Part shown: piece by piece, positions 8,306 to 16,466 of the stretch
Position numbering within the stretch: the stretch's first letter is position 1
Layout of the letters: the number at the start of each line of letters is the position of its first letter
Origin: Halothiobacillus sp045689735
GTDB lineage: Bacteria > Pseudomonadota > Gammaproteobacteria > Halothiobacillales > Halothiobacillaceae
Reading direction: 5' to 3'
Assembly: GCF_045689735.1 (NCBI RefSeq)
Contig: NZ_CP142685.1
Location: forward strand, 186,001-250,000
DNA: 64,000 nt
Notes under the pieces: generated by a model
Seen by the model: the letters and a program-made list of their open reading frames with translations, nothing else
Told to the model about the DNA's origin: nothing
The model's database searches: none
Translations under genes and position numbers: made by a program

Positions 8306-9001
8306 TTGATCGAAAGCAGGATTAAGAGGGATCAGGCGCCGCCCGTCGGTTGGCGGGCGGTGGCGCGGCGCTTGCGGCGGCACATGCCGACCAAGGCGCT
8401 GGGCACCACGCTGCTGATGACTGGGTTTTTTGTGCTGTACTTGCAGTTGTTGCACCACCCGGTGCACCCGGTGACGATCATGCTGCTCACGCCGGTCGAT
8501 CATTGGTTGCCGTTTATTCCCGGCAGTTTGCTGGTGTATTTTTCCCTGTGGTTTTATGTCTCGCTGCCGCCGGCCTTGTTGTGGTCGCGCGCGGCACTCT
8601 GGGGTTATGGGGTGTCGATCGGGGGCGTGTGTCTGCTGGGCTTACTGATTTTCTGGCTGTGGCCGACGGCTGTGCCGACGCCTTCGATCGATTGGGCGCG
8701 CTACCCAGGGTTCTCGGCACTCAAGGCGGTGGATGGAACAGGGAATGCCTGTCCGTCGCTGCATGTGGCGACGGCGGTGTTTTCGGGGATCTGGCTTCAG
8801 GCTCTGCTGCGCGAGATGGGGTTTTCTGCCCGCTGGCGGGTGTTCAATGGGCTCTGGTGTGCGGCGATCGTGATTTCCACGCTGACCACGCGCCAGCATG
8901 TTTTTCTGGATGCGCTGGCCGGTCTGGCGCTCGGGGGCGTGGCGGCCTGGCTTTCTTTGCGCGGGTTGTGGCGTTGGGAATCCGGGCAGCCGGTACAATG
9001 A
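8306..9001 (+). CDS. PAP2-family membrane phosphatase
   Basis: Polytopic membrane protein of about 231 residues with a PAP2 (type 2 phosphatidic acid phosphatase) active site: CPSLHVA corresponds to the PSxH motif and RQHVFLDALAG to the R-x4-H-x3-D-like motif. Such enzymes dephosphorylate lipid phosphates or polyprenyl diphosphates at the membrane. The start is uncertain. A TTG at 8306-8308 has a well placed GGGAG upstream and is my choice; an ATG at 8237 would add 23 residues, and an ATG at 8384 would trim the basic N-terminus. It is the first gene of the rightward operon, 25 bases before the ketosynthase. A role in recycling a lipid carrier or processing a pigment-phospholipid is inference. 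Confidence 0.82.
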   Translation: MIESRIKRDQAPPVGWRAVARRLRRHMPTKALGTTLLMTGFFVLYLQLLHHPVHPVTIMLLTPVDHWLPFIPGSLLVYFSLWFYVSLPPALLWSRAALWGYGVSIGGVCLLGLLIFWLWPTAVPTPSIDWARYPGFSALKAVDGTGNACPSLHVATAVFSGIWLQALLREMGFSARWRVFNGLWCAAIVISTLTTRQHVFLDALAGLALGGVAAWLSLRGLWRWESGQPVQ

Positions 9002-9026
9002 CTCGGTCGATGATTCGGATGAGAAA

Positions 9027-10238
9027 ATGAGCCTGACCTTACTGCCGCTGGCGATTTCCGCCTATACCCTGGTCAACGCGCTCGGCGCCGGTTGCGCGGC
9101 CACGCGCGCGGCACTGTTGGTCGGGCAGACGGGGTTGGCGCCCTGCGATTTTCTGGATGTGGCCCTGCCGACCTGGATTGGTCGGGTGGCGGGGCTTGAG
9201 GCCTTGCCGATCACGGGTGATCTGGCGGCGTTCGATTGCCGCAATAACCGGCTGGCCGCGCTCGCACTGGCGCAGGATGGTTTTGAGGCAGCCGTTGAGG
9301 CGGCGCGGGCGCGCTGGGGTGCGGCGCGCGTGGGGGTGATCATCGGGACGAGTACCTCCGGCATTCTGCACACGGAGCTCGCGTTCCGGCAGCGGAATCC
9401 TGAGACCGGCGCTTTGCCAGAGCCTTTGCATTATCGGCAAACCCACGAGATTTCTTCTGCGGCCGAGTTCGTGCGGGCGTACTTCGCGCTCGAAGGGCCG
9501 GTTCTGGCGATCTCGACGGCCTGCTCGTCCAGTGCCAAGGTCTTCGCCAGTGCCGCCCGTTGGCTCGCGACCGATCAATGCGATGCGGTGCTGGTCGGCG
9601 GAGTGGATAGCCTCTGCCTGACGACGCTGTATGGCTTTGCCTCGTTGGAATTGGTCGCGCCCGGCGCCTGCCGACCGGCCGATGCCGCGCGTGATGGCAT
9701 CAACATCGGCGAAGCGGCGGGGTTCGCCCTGTTGCAGCGCCCGGCCGATGCGCCGGAGGCCGCGTTTGCCTTGCTGGGGTATGGCGAGAGTGTGGATGCT
9801 TACCACATGTCCACCCCGCATCCCGCCGGGGAAGGGGCGGCGCTGGCGATGCAGCGGGCGCTGGCGCGCGCCGGGTTGCCTGCTTCGGCGATTGACTATA
9901 TCAATCTGCATGGCACAGCCTCGCGCATCAATGACAGCGCCGAAGATCAGGCCGTCACCGCCGTGTTTGGCACCGAGGTGCCCTGTAGTTCGACCAAGGG
10001 CTGGACCGGGCACACCCTGGGCGCAGCCGGGATGACCGAAGCGATCATCAGTCTGCTGTGCATCGAGCTCGGATTGATCCCGCAAAGCCTGCACACCACG
10101 CAGGTCGATCCGGGCTTTCACAGCGCCATCGTGACTGCGCCGCGCCACGCGCCCATCGAGCGGGTGCTCAGTAATTCGTTTGGCTTTGGCGGCAATAATG
10201 CCAGCCTGATTCTGGGGCGGATGCCATGCAGTGTGTGA
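9027..10238 (+). CDS. Beta-ketoacyl-ACP synthase (KS, FabF-like) of the aryl-polyene type
   Basis: A 403-residue ketosynthase that would condense malonyl-ACP with the growing polyene chain. The catalytic triad is complete: active-site Cys166 in STACSSS, first His in NLHGTAS, second His in GHTLGAAG preceded by a STKG lysine context. The ATG at 9027 is preferred over the long upstream open frame, which overlaps the PAP2 gene out of frame. It overlaps the following chain-length-factor-like gene by 13 bases. This pairing recalls KS:CLF heterodimers described for aryl-polyene and type II polyketide systems. It is distinct from the second ketosynthase at 24606-25856. Confidence 0.93.
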   Translation: MSLTLLPLAISAYTLVNALGAGCAATRAALLVGQTGLAPCDFLDVALPTWIGRVAGLEALPITGDLAAFDCRNNRLAALALAQDGFEAAVEAARARWGAARVGVIIGTSTSGILHTELAFRQRNPETGALPEPLHYRQTHEISSAAEFVRAYFALEGPVLAISTACSSSAKVFASAARWLATDQCDAVLVGGVDSLCLTTLYGFASLELVAPGACRPADAARDGINIGEAAGFALLQRPADAPEAAFALLGYGESVDAYHMSTPHPAGEGAALAMQRALARAGLPASAIDYINLHGTASRINDSAEDQAVTAVFGTEVPCSSTKGWTGHTLGAAGMTEAIISLLCIELGLIPQSLHTTQVDPGFHSAIVTAPRHAPIERVLSNSFGFGGNNASLILGRMPCSV

Positions 10239-11050
10239 TTGCCGGGGCGGGACTCATCGGCCCCGGGCTGGTCGATTGGCCGACGGCGCAGCCCGTGTTG
10301 ACCGGCGCGCGCGCGCTGGTGGAACCCGCGCAATGGGGCGAACACCTGCCGCCACTGACGGCCTCGATGTTGCCGCCCACGGAACGGCGTCGGGCGGGGC
10401 AGGCGGTGCGCCTGGCCGTGATGGTGGCCGAGCAAACCTTGCACGGCCTGCCCATCGATCCCGTGACCCTGGCCTTGGTCTTTGCCAGCAGCACGGGCGA
10501 TACGCAGGTTTTGACCGAGATTTGTGCGAGTCTGGCGACAGAGGAACGGGCGATTTCCCCGATGCGGTTTCATAACTCGGTGCATAACGCCCCGTCGGGC
10601 TACTGGACGATTCACACCGGCGGCCGAATGCCCGCAACCGCCGTGGCGCTTTATCACGACACGGTCGCGGCGGGATTGCGTGAGGCGATGACCCAGGTCG
10701 TGGCGGAACAGCTGCCGGTGCTGCTGGTGGTGCACGATGTCCCATTCCCGCCGCCACTTGCCGCGGTGGAACCGGTCTGTGCGCCCTTTGGTTTTGGTCT
10801 GCTGCTTCTGCCGACTGGGGCGTCTCCGGCGCTGGCGCGGCTGACGCTGCGTCGCCTGCCCGCGGGCGAGGCTACTGGCATGGTCGATCCCTCGCTGGAA
10901 CACTTGCGTCTCGGCGTGCCGGCTGCGCGCGGGTTGCCCCTGCTGGCGGCGCTGGCCCGCCTGAAACAGACGGGCGTCGGGGACACCGTGCAACTGGCCG
11001 ACGGCACCGGGATGCTGGCGCTTACGGTCGAATCGGAGGCGAAGGCATGA
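10226..11050 (+). CDS. Beta-ketoacyl synthase-like chain-length factor (KS N-terminal-like domain)
   Basis: A 274-residue truncated thiolase-fold protein resembling the short KS-like partners of aryl-polyene loci. It carries FASSTGDTQ and HNSVHNAPSGYWTIH where a true ketosynthase would have its nucleophile region, and I see neither a TACSS cysteine nor the HGT and GH-AAG histidine motifs, so it should not condense by itself. Known KS:CLF pairs use the inactive subunit to shape the product cavity and set chain length. The 13-base overlap with the upstream ketosynthase and the four-base overlap with the ketoreductase support a stoichiometric complex. The pairing with the 9027 ketosynthase is inferred from gene order. 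Confidence 0.86.
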   Translation: MQCVIAGAGLIGPGLVDWPTAQPVLTGARALVEPAQWGEHLPPLTASMLPPTERRRAGQAVRLAVMVAEQTLHGLPIDPVTLALVFASSTGDTQVLTEICASLATEERAISPMRFHNSVHNAPSGYWTIHTGGRMPATAVALYHDTVAAGLREAMTQVVAEQLPVLLVVHDVPFPPPLAAVEPVCAPFGFGLLLLPTGASPALARLTLRRLPAGEATGMVDPSLEHLRLGVPAARGLPLLAALARLKQTGVGDTVQLADGTGMLALTVESEAKA

Positions 11051-11769
11051 AGCGTGCGCTGGTCACGGGAGGCAGCGGTGCCATTGGAGCGGCGATTTGT
11101 CGTCGGCTCGCCGCTGATGGATTGTTCGTTTTCGTGCATGCCAACCGGCAACGCGCCGCCGCCGAGGCGGTGGTGGCCGAGATTCAGGCCCACGGTGGCG
11201 CGGCGGAGGCCGTCTGTTTCGACCTGTGCGATGCCGAGGCGACGGCGGCCGCCCTCGCGTCGTTGGTAGCGGCCGAGCCGGCCATTCAGGTGCTGGTGAA
11301 CAACGCCGGCCTGCACGACGATGCGCCGCTGGCGGGCATGAGTGCCGAGCGCTGGCAGCGGGTGCTGGATGTCTCGCTCAACGGGTTTTATCGGGTGACG
11401 CAGCCCTTGCTGCTGCCCATGATCCGCACGCGCTGGGGACGGATCATCAATATCAGCTCGATCGCCGGACAAATGGGCAACCGGGGGCAGGTCAACTATG
11501 CGGCGGCCAAAGCGGGCTTGATCGGCGCCACCAAAGCCTTGGCGCTCGAATGCGCCTCGCGCGGGGTGCTGGTGAATGCCGTGGCGCCGGGGATCATTGA
11601 ATCGGCCATGAGTGATTCGGCGTTCACTCCGGAGCAAATCCGCGCCCTGGTGCCGCTGGGGCGTGCGGGGCGTCCGGAGGAAGTGGCAGAACTGGTCGCG
11701 TTCTTGGCTTCGGATCGGGCGAGCTACCTCACCGGACAAGTCCTGGGCATCAACGGCGGCATGGCATGA
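11047..11769 (+). CDS. fabG: 3-oxoacyl-ACP reductase (FabG-like SDR ketoreductase)
   Basis: A 240-residue short-chain dehydrogenase/reductase. Cofactor motif TGGSGAIG at residues 7-14, NNAG at about 85-88, and catalytic Ser138, Tyr151 and Lys155 (NISSIAG and YAAAK), the same numbering as the E. coli FabG triad. The C-terminal GQVLGINGG is the usual substrate/tetramer segment. It would reduce beta-keto groups on ACP-bound polyene intermediates with NADPH. It overlaps its upstream neighbour by four bases (ATGA) and the downstream deacetylase also by four, so expression is coupled. A housekeeping fatty-acid FabG would normally lie with fabD/acpP, so this copy is probably dedicated to the pigment pathway. 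Confidence 0.93.
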   Translation: MKRALVTGGSGAIGAAICRRLAADGLFVFVHANRQRAAAEAVVAEIQAHGGAAEAVCFDLCDAEATAAALASLVAAEPAIQVLVNNAGLHDDAPLAGMSAERWQRVLDVSLNGFYRVTQPLLLPMIRTRWGRIINISSIAGQMGNRGQVNYAAAKAGLIGATKALALECASRGVLVNAVAPGIIESAMSDSAFTPEQIRALVPLGRAGRPEEVAELVAFLASDRASYLTGQVLGINGGMA

Positions 11770-12446
11770 GCGCGCCGCGCCCGGTGATGCTGAGTTTCGA
11801 TGATGGCCCGCTGCCCGGATTGACGGATCGGGTGTTGGATACCCTGGCCGCGTACCGGGGCGAAGACGGTCAGCCGTTGCGTGCCGGGTTTTTCATGGTG
11901 GGGGATGCCCCGCCGAATTTCTGGCCCGCGCGGCGGTATTACGCGCCTTATGAGCTGTGGATTCACAAGGGCAGCATGCGGCGTTTTCCCGCGTTGGTGC
12001 AACAGGTGATCGAGCGGGGGCATGAGATTGGCAATCACAGCCTGCATCATCTCTGGGGGCGCTGGCCGCGGTTTCGTTCGGTGGCGGCGGTGCGGGCGGA
12101 AATCGACGGCTGGACGGCGGTCGCTACCGCTGCTGGCTGGTCGCCGACCGCCCCCCGCTGGTTCCGTGCGCCGTACTTGATCGACACGCCAGCAATGCGG
12201 GCGGCCGTCGCGCAGGCCGGGTATCACTGGGTGGGGGGCGATACGCTGGGGGATGCCGCGCCGCGCCGTCGGCTGGCGGATTGGATTCAGACCTTCGAAC
12301 GCTTGGCCGCCCAGCCGGGGGGAGATCCGATCATGTTGATTCTGCACGATATTCTGCCGGGGACGGTCGATCGGCTCGGCGATCTGCTCGATGCGATCGC
12401 CGTGCGCGGCCATCCGTTCTGGCATTTCGCGCCGAGAATTGGTTAG
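11766..12446 (+). CDS. Polysaccharide deacetylase (NodB/CE4) family protein
   Basis: A 226-residue NodB-homology protein. Motif 1 SFDDGP at residues 10-15, motif 2 GNHSLHH (metal-binding His pair), motif 3 RAPY, and a C-terminal LILHDI. These residues bind the divalent metal and catalyse N- or O-deacetylation of amino-sugar polymers. There is no signal peptide, so the enzyme appears cytosolic or acts at the inner membrane face. It ends the ketosynthase/ketoreductase operon with an ATGA overlap, which suggests that the pigment is linked to a sugar needing deacetylation, for example a lipid-linked amino sugar. That link is inference; the substrate is unknown. Confidence 0.88.
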   Translation: MSAPRPVMLSFDDGPLPGLTDRVLDTLAAYRGEDGQPLRAGFFMVGDAPPNFWPARRYYAPYELWIHKGSMRRFPALVQQVIERGHEIGNHSLHHLWGRWPRFRSVAAVRAEIDGWTAVATAAGWSPTAPRWFRAPYLIDTPAMRAAVAQAGYHWVGGDTLGDAAPRRRLADWIQTFERLAAQPGGDPIMLILHDILPGTVDRLGDLLDAIAVRGHPFWHFAPRIG

Positions 12447-12507
12447 GCATTCCTCAGTCGAAAAACGAAATAACTATTTGATTTTATTTATTCGCTCACT
12501 CGCCAAA

Positions 12508-13074
12508 TCAGCCTATCCACGCGCCGACGAGCCACAGGCTGCCCGCCGCGAGGATCAGGCCGATCAGCGCGCCGATCAGCACATCCGAGAGGTAATGCAG
12601 CCCCAGAACCATCCGCGACAAGGCGATGGCGAGGCTGAATGGCACGACGATCCAGCCCAGTTGCGGCGCGAAGGCGATGATCTGGAGGCCGAAATTGACC
12701 GCATGCAGGGTGTGTCCTGAGGGAAAGCTATATTTGTCCAGCGGCGCGACGCTCAGCACGAGTCCTTGGTGCGCCTGATGCGGTCGAGGCCGTGCCGTGC
12801 CGTGTTTGATGGCGCTGTACAGCGCGACGCCGACGGCGCCGGAGAGCAGCATGACCCCCATCGGCTGCCAAGCGGGTTGACCATAGAAGAGCACGATCAA
12901 CGCGGTCAGCACATACCAGCCCAAGCCATCCCCCAGCCGACTGGCGAGGGCGAAGAATCCCCGCATCCCCCGAATGGTGTTGGCCTGGTTCAGGCGGTAC
13001 ATCACCAGCGCTTCCCAGTCGAGATAGCGGTTCAACAGGCTGGAATCGCGCAGTTGTTGCATGAAGTGGCTCAT
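12508..13074 (-). CDS. PAP2-family phosphatase (second copy)
   Basis: A 188-residue polytopic membrane phosphatase with a complete PAP2 signature: KHGTARPRP (KxxxxxxRP), FPSGHT (PSGH) and SRMVLGLHYLSD (SRxxxxxHxxxD). It is more canonical than the PAP2 protein at 8306-9001 and belongs to the same broad class as undecaprenyl-diphosphate phosphatases PgpB/YbjG. The ATG at 13072-13074 overlaps the stop of the upstream GT4 gene by four bases, so the two form a small leftward unit convergent with the deacetylase operon. A lipid-phosphate or polyprenyl-diphosphate substrate is likely; the exact one is unknown. Confidence 0.89.
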   Translation of the reverse strand: MSHFMQQLRDSSLLNRYLDWEALVMYRLNQANTIRGMRGFFALASRLGDGLGWYVLTALIVLFYGQPAWQPMGVMLLSGAVGVALYSAIKHGTARPRPHQAHQGLVLSVAPLDKYSFPSGHTLHAVNFGLQIIAFAPQLGWIVVPFSLAIALSRMVLGLHYLSDVLIGALIGLILAAGSLWLVGAWIG

Positions 13075-14255
13075 GGATGACCTCCTTGACCATCGGATAC
13101 GGCGGATGGCCGATAAGTTTCATTTATTTCTATTAAAGCCGCCGTGGCGACCCGTTGCAAATGGTGCTCGAATGCTTGGGTGATGTGCCCCCAATCATGT
13201 TGCAGCGCGGTGTCGCGTGCCCGTTGCCCCATGGCAGGTGAACGGCTGCGTGCAGCTTCGCAGGCGGTGGCGATGAACGCTGCCTGATCCTGCAGGGGAA
13301 TCAGATAGCCGTTCTCCCCGTGGCGAATGAGTTGGTTGCCGGCGGCGTAATCGAAACTCACCACGGGGAGCCCACTGGCCATCGCTTCGAGCACGACATT
13401 GCCAAAGGTTTCGCTCACGCTTGGGAAAATGAACAGATCGGCGCTGGCGTAATGGCGGGCAAGGGCTTCCCCGCGCTGCATGCCGACGAAGTGCGCCCAG
13501 GGCAAGGCTTTTGCCAGCCGGTTTCGTTCCGGCCCGTCGCCGACGACCACGGCGGTCAGCGTTGGTTGTTCTCGCCGAAGGGCGGCAAAGCTCTCGATCA
13601 GCAGATCGAGATTTTTCTCTGGCGCCAAGCGGCCGACATGCAGCGCGATCGGCGGGTTGTCCGGTGCGGTCGAGCCTTGCCACTGGCGGCGCAGCGATTC
13701 ATCGCGCCGGGTGGGTGAGAACAGTTGGGTATCCACCCCGCGCCCCAGCACGACTAGGCGGGCGAAATCCAGCGCGCTCAGTTCGGCGGATTGTTGCGCC
13801 GTCGGGATGAAGGTGAGTGCGGTGCGGTTGTGGAACCAGCGCAGATAGCGCATGACCGGCTGGCTCAGCCAGCCCACCCGGTAATCGCGGGTGTAGGTAT
13901 GGAAATTGGTATGCAGTGAGGAGGTGACGGGCAGTCCCAAACGCTCGGCCTCCCGCAGCGCGGCAAAACCCAGCGGGCCTTCGGTGGCGATATGCACGAG
14001 ATCCGGGCGCATGCTCTGCCAGCGTTGACGCAGGCGCCGCCGAACCGGCAGCCCCAGGCGTACTTCCGGGTAGAACGGCAGCGGCACGCCCGGCACTTCC
14101 AGGGCACGGAGATTCTCTCGGGGGCTGCGACCGCGCGGACAAATCACCTCGACCTGATGTCCCGCCGCGACCAGCGCGCCATGCAGCTGGGCGAGGGTGG
14201 TGGCCACCCCGTTGATATCGGGCGCGTAGGTTTCGGTCACAAGGCTGATCAACAT
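13071..14255 (-). CDS. GT4-family glycosyltransferase
   Basis: A 394-residue retaining GT-B glycosyltransferase. The N-terminal domain starts SLVTETYAPDINGVA, typical of phosphatidylinositol-mannoside or sulfoquinovosyl-type GT4 enzymes. The C-terminal domain contains HVGRLAPEKNLDLL, the GDGPERNRL turn and the donor-binding FPSVSETFGNVVLEAMASG with the E-x7-E motif. These features suggest glycosylation of a lipid acceptor at the inner leaflet. It is translationally coupled to a PAP2 phosphatase and divergent from the small secreted Asp/His-rich protein. Whether it belongs to the pigment pathway or a separate glycolipid pathway is not settled. Confidence 0.9.
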   Translation of the reverse strand: MLISLVTETYAPDINGVATTLAQLHGALVAAGHQVEVICPRGRSPRENLRALEVPGVPLPFYPEVRLGLPVRRRLRQRWQSMRPDLVHIATEGPLGFAALREAERLGLPVTSSLHTNFHTYTRDYRVGWLSQPVMRYLRWFHNRTALTFIPTAQQSAELSALDFARLVVLGRGVDTQLFSPTRRDESLRRQWQGSTAPDNPPIALHVGRLAPEKNLDLLIESFAALRREQPTLTAVVVGDGPERNRLAKALPWAHFVGMQRGEALARHYASADLFIFPSVSETFGNVVLEAMASGLPVVSFDYAAGNQLIRHGENGYLIPLQDQAAFIATACEAARSRSPAMGQRARDTALQHDWGHITQAFEHHLQRVATAALIEINETYRPSAVSDGQGGHP

Positions 14256-14427
14256 AATTTGCCCGGCTGTGTGGTGAATTTCGGCAATTCACCATAGGTC
14301 GGGGCAATGACAGCGGCATGACGCGGGTTTGAACAATCTGTGACTGTTTCAGTCGGCAGGCGACGCAAAATTAATCTTCCCGTAATGATGCGCTGTTCTG
14401 CGGGCGAGTACATTGCGTCGGACAAAG

Positions 14428-14446
14428 GGGGTTCGCGCAGAACCCC
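14428..14446 (+). other. Perfect stem-loop in the leader of the 14483 gene
   Basis: GGGGTTC at 14428-14434 pairs with GAACCCC at 14440-14446 around a five-base loop. It lies 36 bases before the ATG of the small secreted protein and is not followed by a T run, so it is not a simple terminator. It may stabilise the transcript or be a regulatory leader hairpin. Nothing ties it to a known riboswitch class. Confidence 0.4.
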
Positions 14447-14482
14447 GCTACTTGAGCATACAACCGGGGAGACCCCTAGGCC

Positions 14483-14812
14483 ATGAACAACGCGCAACGC
14501 GTAATGAGGGTGCTTTTGGGCGTCATGCTGTTCGCGGGGATGAGTTCCCTGGCGCGTGCGGATCATGACGATTCGGCAGGGATCGGGCTCGGGATTTTTC
14601 TGGGCGCGCCCATGGCGGTCTTGCCGCCGCCGCCCGTCGTGATTTATCGCGGCGGGGACTACCCGCCCGATGATCGGGAGGATAGACGCTATCCCCGTGG
14701 GGATGATCGCTGGGGCTACTATCGGGATGATCACCGGGATGATCACGGCGATGAGCGTCGCTGGTCACGACACCGGGATGAAGAACGGCATCATCATGAT
14801 GACGATGACTGA
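14483..14812 (+). CDS. Small secreted Asp/His/Arg-rich protein, unknown function
   Basis: A 109-residue protein that I do not recognise. A clear signal peptide (about residues 1-26, ending SSLARA) is followed by a short hydrophobic, proline-rich stretch (PMAVLPPPPVV) and then a low-complexity tail of Asp, Arg, His, Tyr and Gly, with repeated DDHRDDHGDE-like units and the terminal HHHDDDD. Such tails can bind divalent metals, or may simply be disordered periplasmic linkers. The start ATG has GGGGAGACCCC upstream. It stands alone between the divergent GT4 gene and the GT39-type gene. No function is assigned. Confidence 0.72.
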   Translation: MNNAQRVMRVLLGVMLFAGMSSLARADHDDSAGIGLGIFLGAPMAVLPPPPVVIYRGGDYPPDDREDRRYPRGDDRWGYYRDDHRDDHGDERRWSRHRDEERHHHDDDD

Positions 14813-14898
14813 GCGCAGGCGTCTCCACCAACTCAGGCCGGCAGGGCAGGCATGGGTTGTCTTCGGGTTCTGTACGAATGAAATGAGAGGGTGCTCGA

Positions 14899-16452
14899 TT
14901 GGCCGATGGATTGATTGATCTGCGTGATCGAAGGACGGGGTTCTTGTTTTCCGTTAAAGCGAGTCGCCCGGCTGTCTGGGTCATGGGGCTCCTGGGGCTC
15001 AATGCACTGATCTGGGTGTTGCTGCCCTGGCTGACGAACCATAGCCTGCCGATGGATGCGGTCGAACAGGTCAATTGGGGGCGGACATGGCAATGGGGCT
15101 ATTACAAACACCCCTTTTTGCCCGCCTGGTTGGCGCAGTTGTTTTTTACTGCGTTCGGGGATTTCGGGCTTTATCTGCTCAGCCAGTGCGCGATCCTGGT
15201 GACGCTGGGGTTTGTGTATCTGCTTGGGCGGGGGCTCCTTGGCCGCGAGCGTGCCGCCGTCGGCATTTTGCTCACCCTCGGCATTTACTATTTCATTTGG
15301 CCAACTCCGGAATGGAATAACAACATTGCGCAAATGCCTTTTTGGGCGGCGGCGATGTATTTCTTCTGGCGTGCCCTTGATTCTTCGCGTTATGCCGATT
15401 GGGCGTTGACGGGGCTGGCGCTGGGACTCGGGTTGCTGAGTAAATATTCGACGATCATTTTGATCGCCGTGTTTTTCCTTTATCTGTTGTTTGAACCGGC
15501 GCACCGTGCGAAGTGGCGTTCCCCGGCGTTGTGGTTTGGCGTGTTGGTTGGCTTCGGGGTATTTCTGCCCAATCTGCTCTGGCTGTTTCAGCACGAGTTT
15601 CTCCCCCTGCGTTATGCCTTCGATCGATCCGCGCAGAGCACCTGGACGGGCTGGCTGTGGAGTCTCGAACCCCTGCGGTTTGTGCTCGTACAGACGATTG
15701 ATGTGTTGCCGGTGGGGTTGCTGCTGCTCGGCGCTGGATTGTTACAACGGCGTTATTGGCAGCGCGTGCCGCAGATGATCCGTGAGACGACTGGGCCTCG
15801 CTGGGATCGGCGTTTTCTTTGGGTGATGGCCTTGGGGCCGGTGCTGCTGACCGAGTTTGGCGCGCTGCTGCTGGGGGCAGGGCTCAAAGACATGTGGGGG
15901 ACGCCGATGCTGAACCTCGTGGGGATTTTTCTGGCGGCCTTTTTGCTGCCGCTCGACCCTCCAGCCTGGCAGCGGCTCTGTCGGGTGGTTGGTGTGTGGA
16001 TTGCGGTTCTGGCGCTGGGCGGCTGGGCAAATGCTGCGCTCTTGCCTTCGATGACGAAAAAACCGGCAAAAACCCAATGGCCGCAACAGGCCATGACCGC
16101 AGAATTCAATGCAATCTGGCAGGCTCAAGTGCCGGATCGGCCGCTGCGGTTGATTGCCGGGGATTACTGGCTGGCCGGGCTGATTGCGGTGGATTCCCCC
16201 GCCGTGCCGCGCTTGCTGATCGATGGCGATTGGGTGATTTCTTCCTGGCTCAATCCGGCTGATCTGGCGCGTGACGGGGCCTTGCTGGTCTGGCAGGGGC
16301 AGCCAGCGCAGGAGCCCCCGGCGCTGCGGGCGTTGGGGAACAACACCGCCAGCGGGACGCAGGTATTTGCCTGGCCCGGGGGGACGAAAGGGGCGTTGAC
16401 CGTCAGTTGGGCGGTGATTCCACCGGCATCGTCCGGGCTCATCACGCCCTAA
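14899..16452 (+). CDS. GT39/ArnT-like polytopic membrane glycosyltransferase
   Basis: A 517-residue integral membrane protein with about ten or more hydrophobic segments and a C-terminal soluble domain after about residue 390, the architecture of GT-C (PMT_2/ArnT-like) enzymes. The first periplasmic loop includes YYKHPFLPAWL, the equivalent of the conserved acidic/H-P loop region, and a later loop has TPEWNNN. Family members transfer a sugar from polyprenyl-phosphate to lipid A or other lipids on the periplasmic side. I start at the TTG at 14899-14901, preceded by GAGAGGG; no ATG gives a full first segment. It is convergent with the corA-ended pigment operon. A polyprenyl-phosphate sugar from the GT2 enzyme at 4296-5054 would be a natural donor (inference). 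Confidence 0.85.
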   Translation: MADGLIDLRDRRTGFLFSVKASRPAVWVMGLLGLNALIWVLLPWLTNHSLPMDAVEQVNWGRTWQWGYYKHPFLPAWLAQLFFTAFGDFGLYLLSQCAILVTLGFVYLLGRGLLGRERAAVGILLTLGIYYFIWPTPEWNNNIAQMPFWAAAMYFFWRALDSSRYADWALTGLALGLGLLSKYSTIILIAVFFLYLLFEPAHRAKWRSPALWFGVLVGFGVFLPNLLWLFQHEFLPLRYAFDRSAQSTWTGWLWSLEPLRFVLVQTIDVLPVGLLLLGAGLLQRRYWQRVPQMIRETTGPRWDRRFLWVMALGPVLLTEFGALLLGAGLKDMWGTPMLNLVGIFLAAFLLPLDPPAWQRLCRVVGVWIAVLALGGWANAALLPSMTKKPAKTQWPQQAMTAEFNAIWQAQVPDRPLRLIAGDYWLAGLIAVDSPAVPRLLIDGDWVISSWLNPADLARDGALLVWQGQPAQEPPALRALGNNTASGTQVFAWPGGTKGALTVSWAVIPPASSGLITP

Positions 16453-16466
16453 GGCCGAGGGCGGGG

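Noticed and set aside
14700..14812. Short direct repeats (GGGATGATCA-like) as a possible CRISPR or tandem-repeat element.
   Set aside because: They are within the coding tail of the Asp/His-rich protein and reflect its repetitive amino acids; spacing is irregular and there are no spacers.
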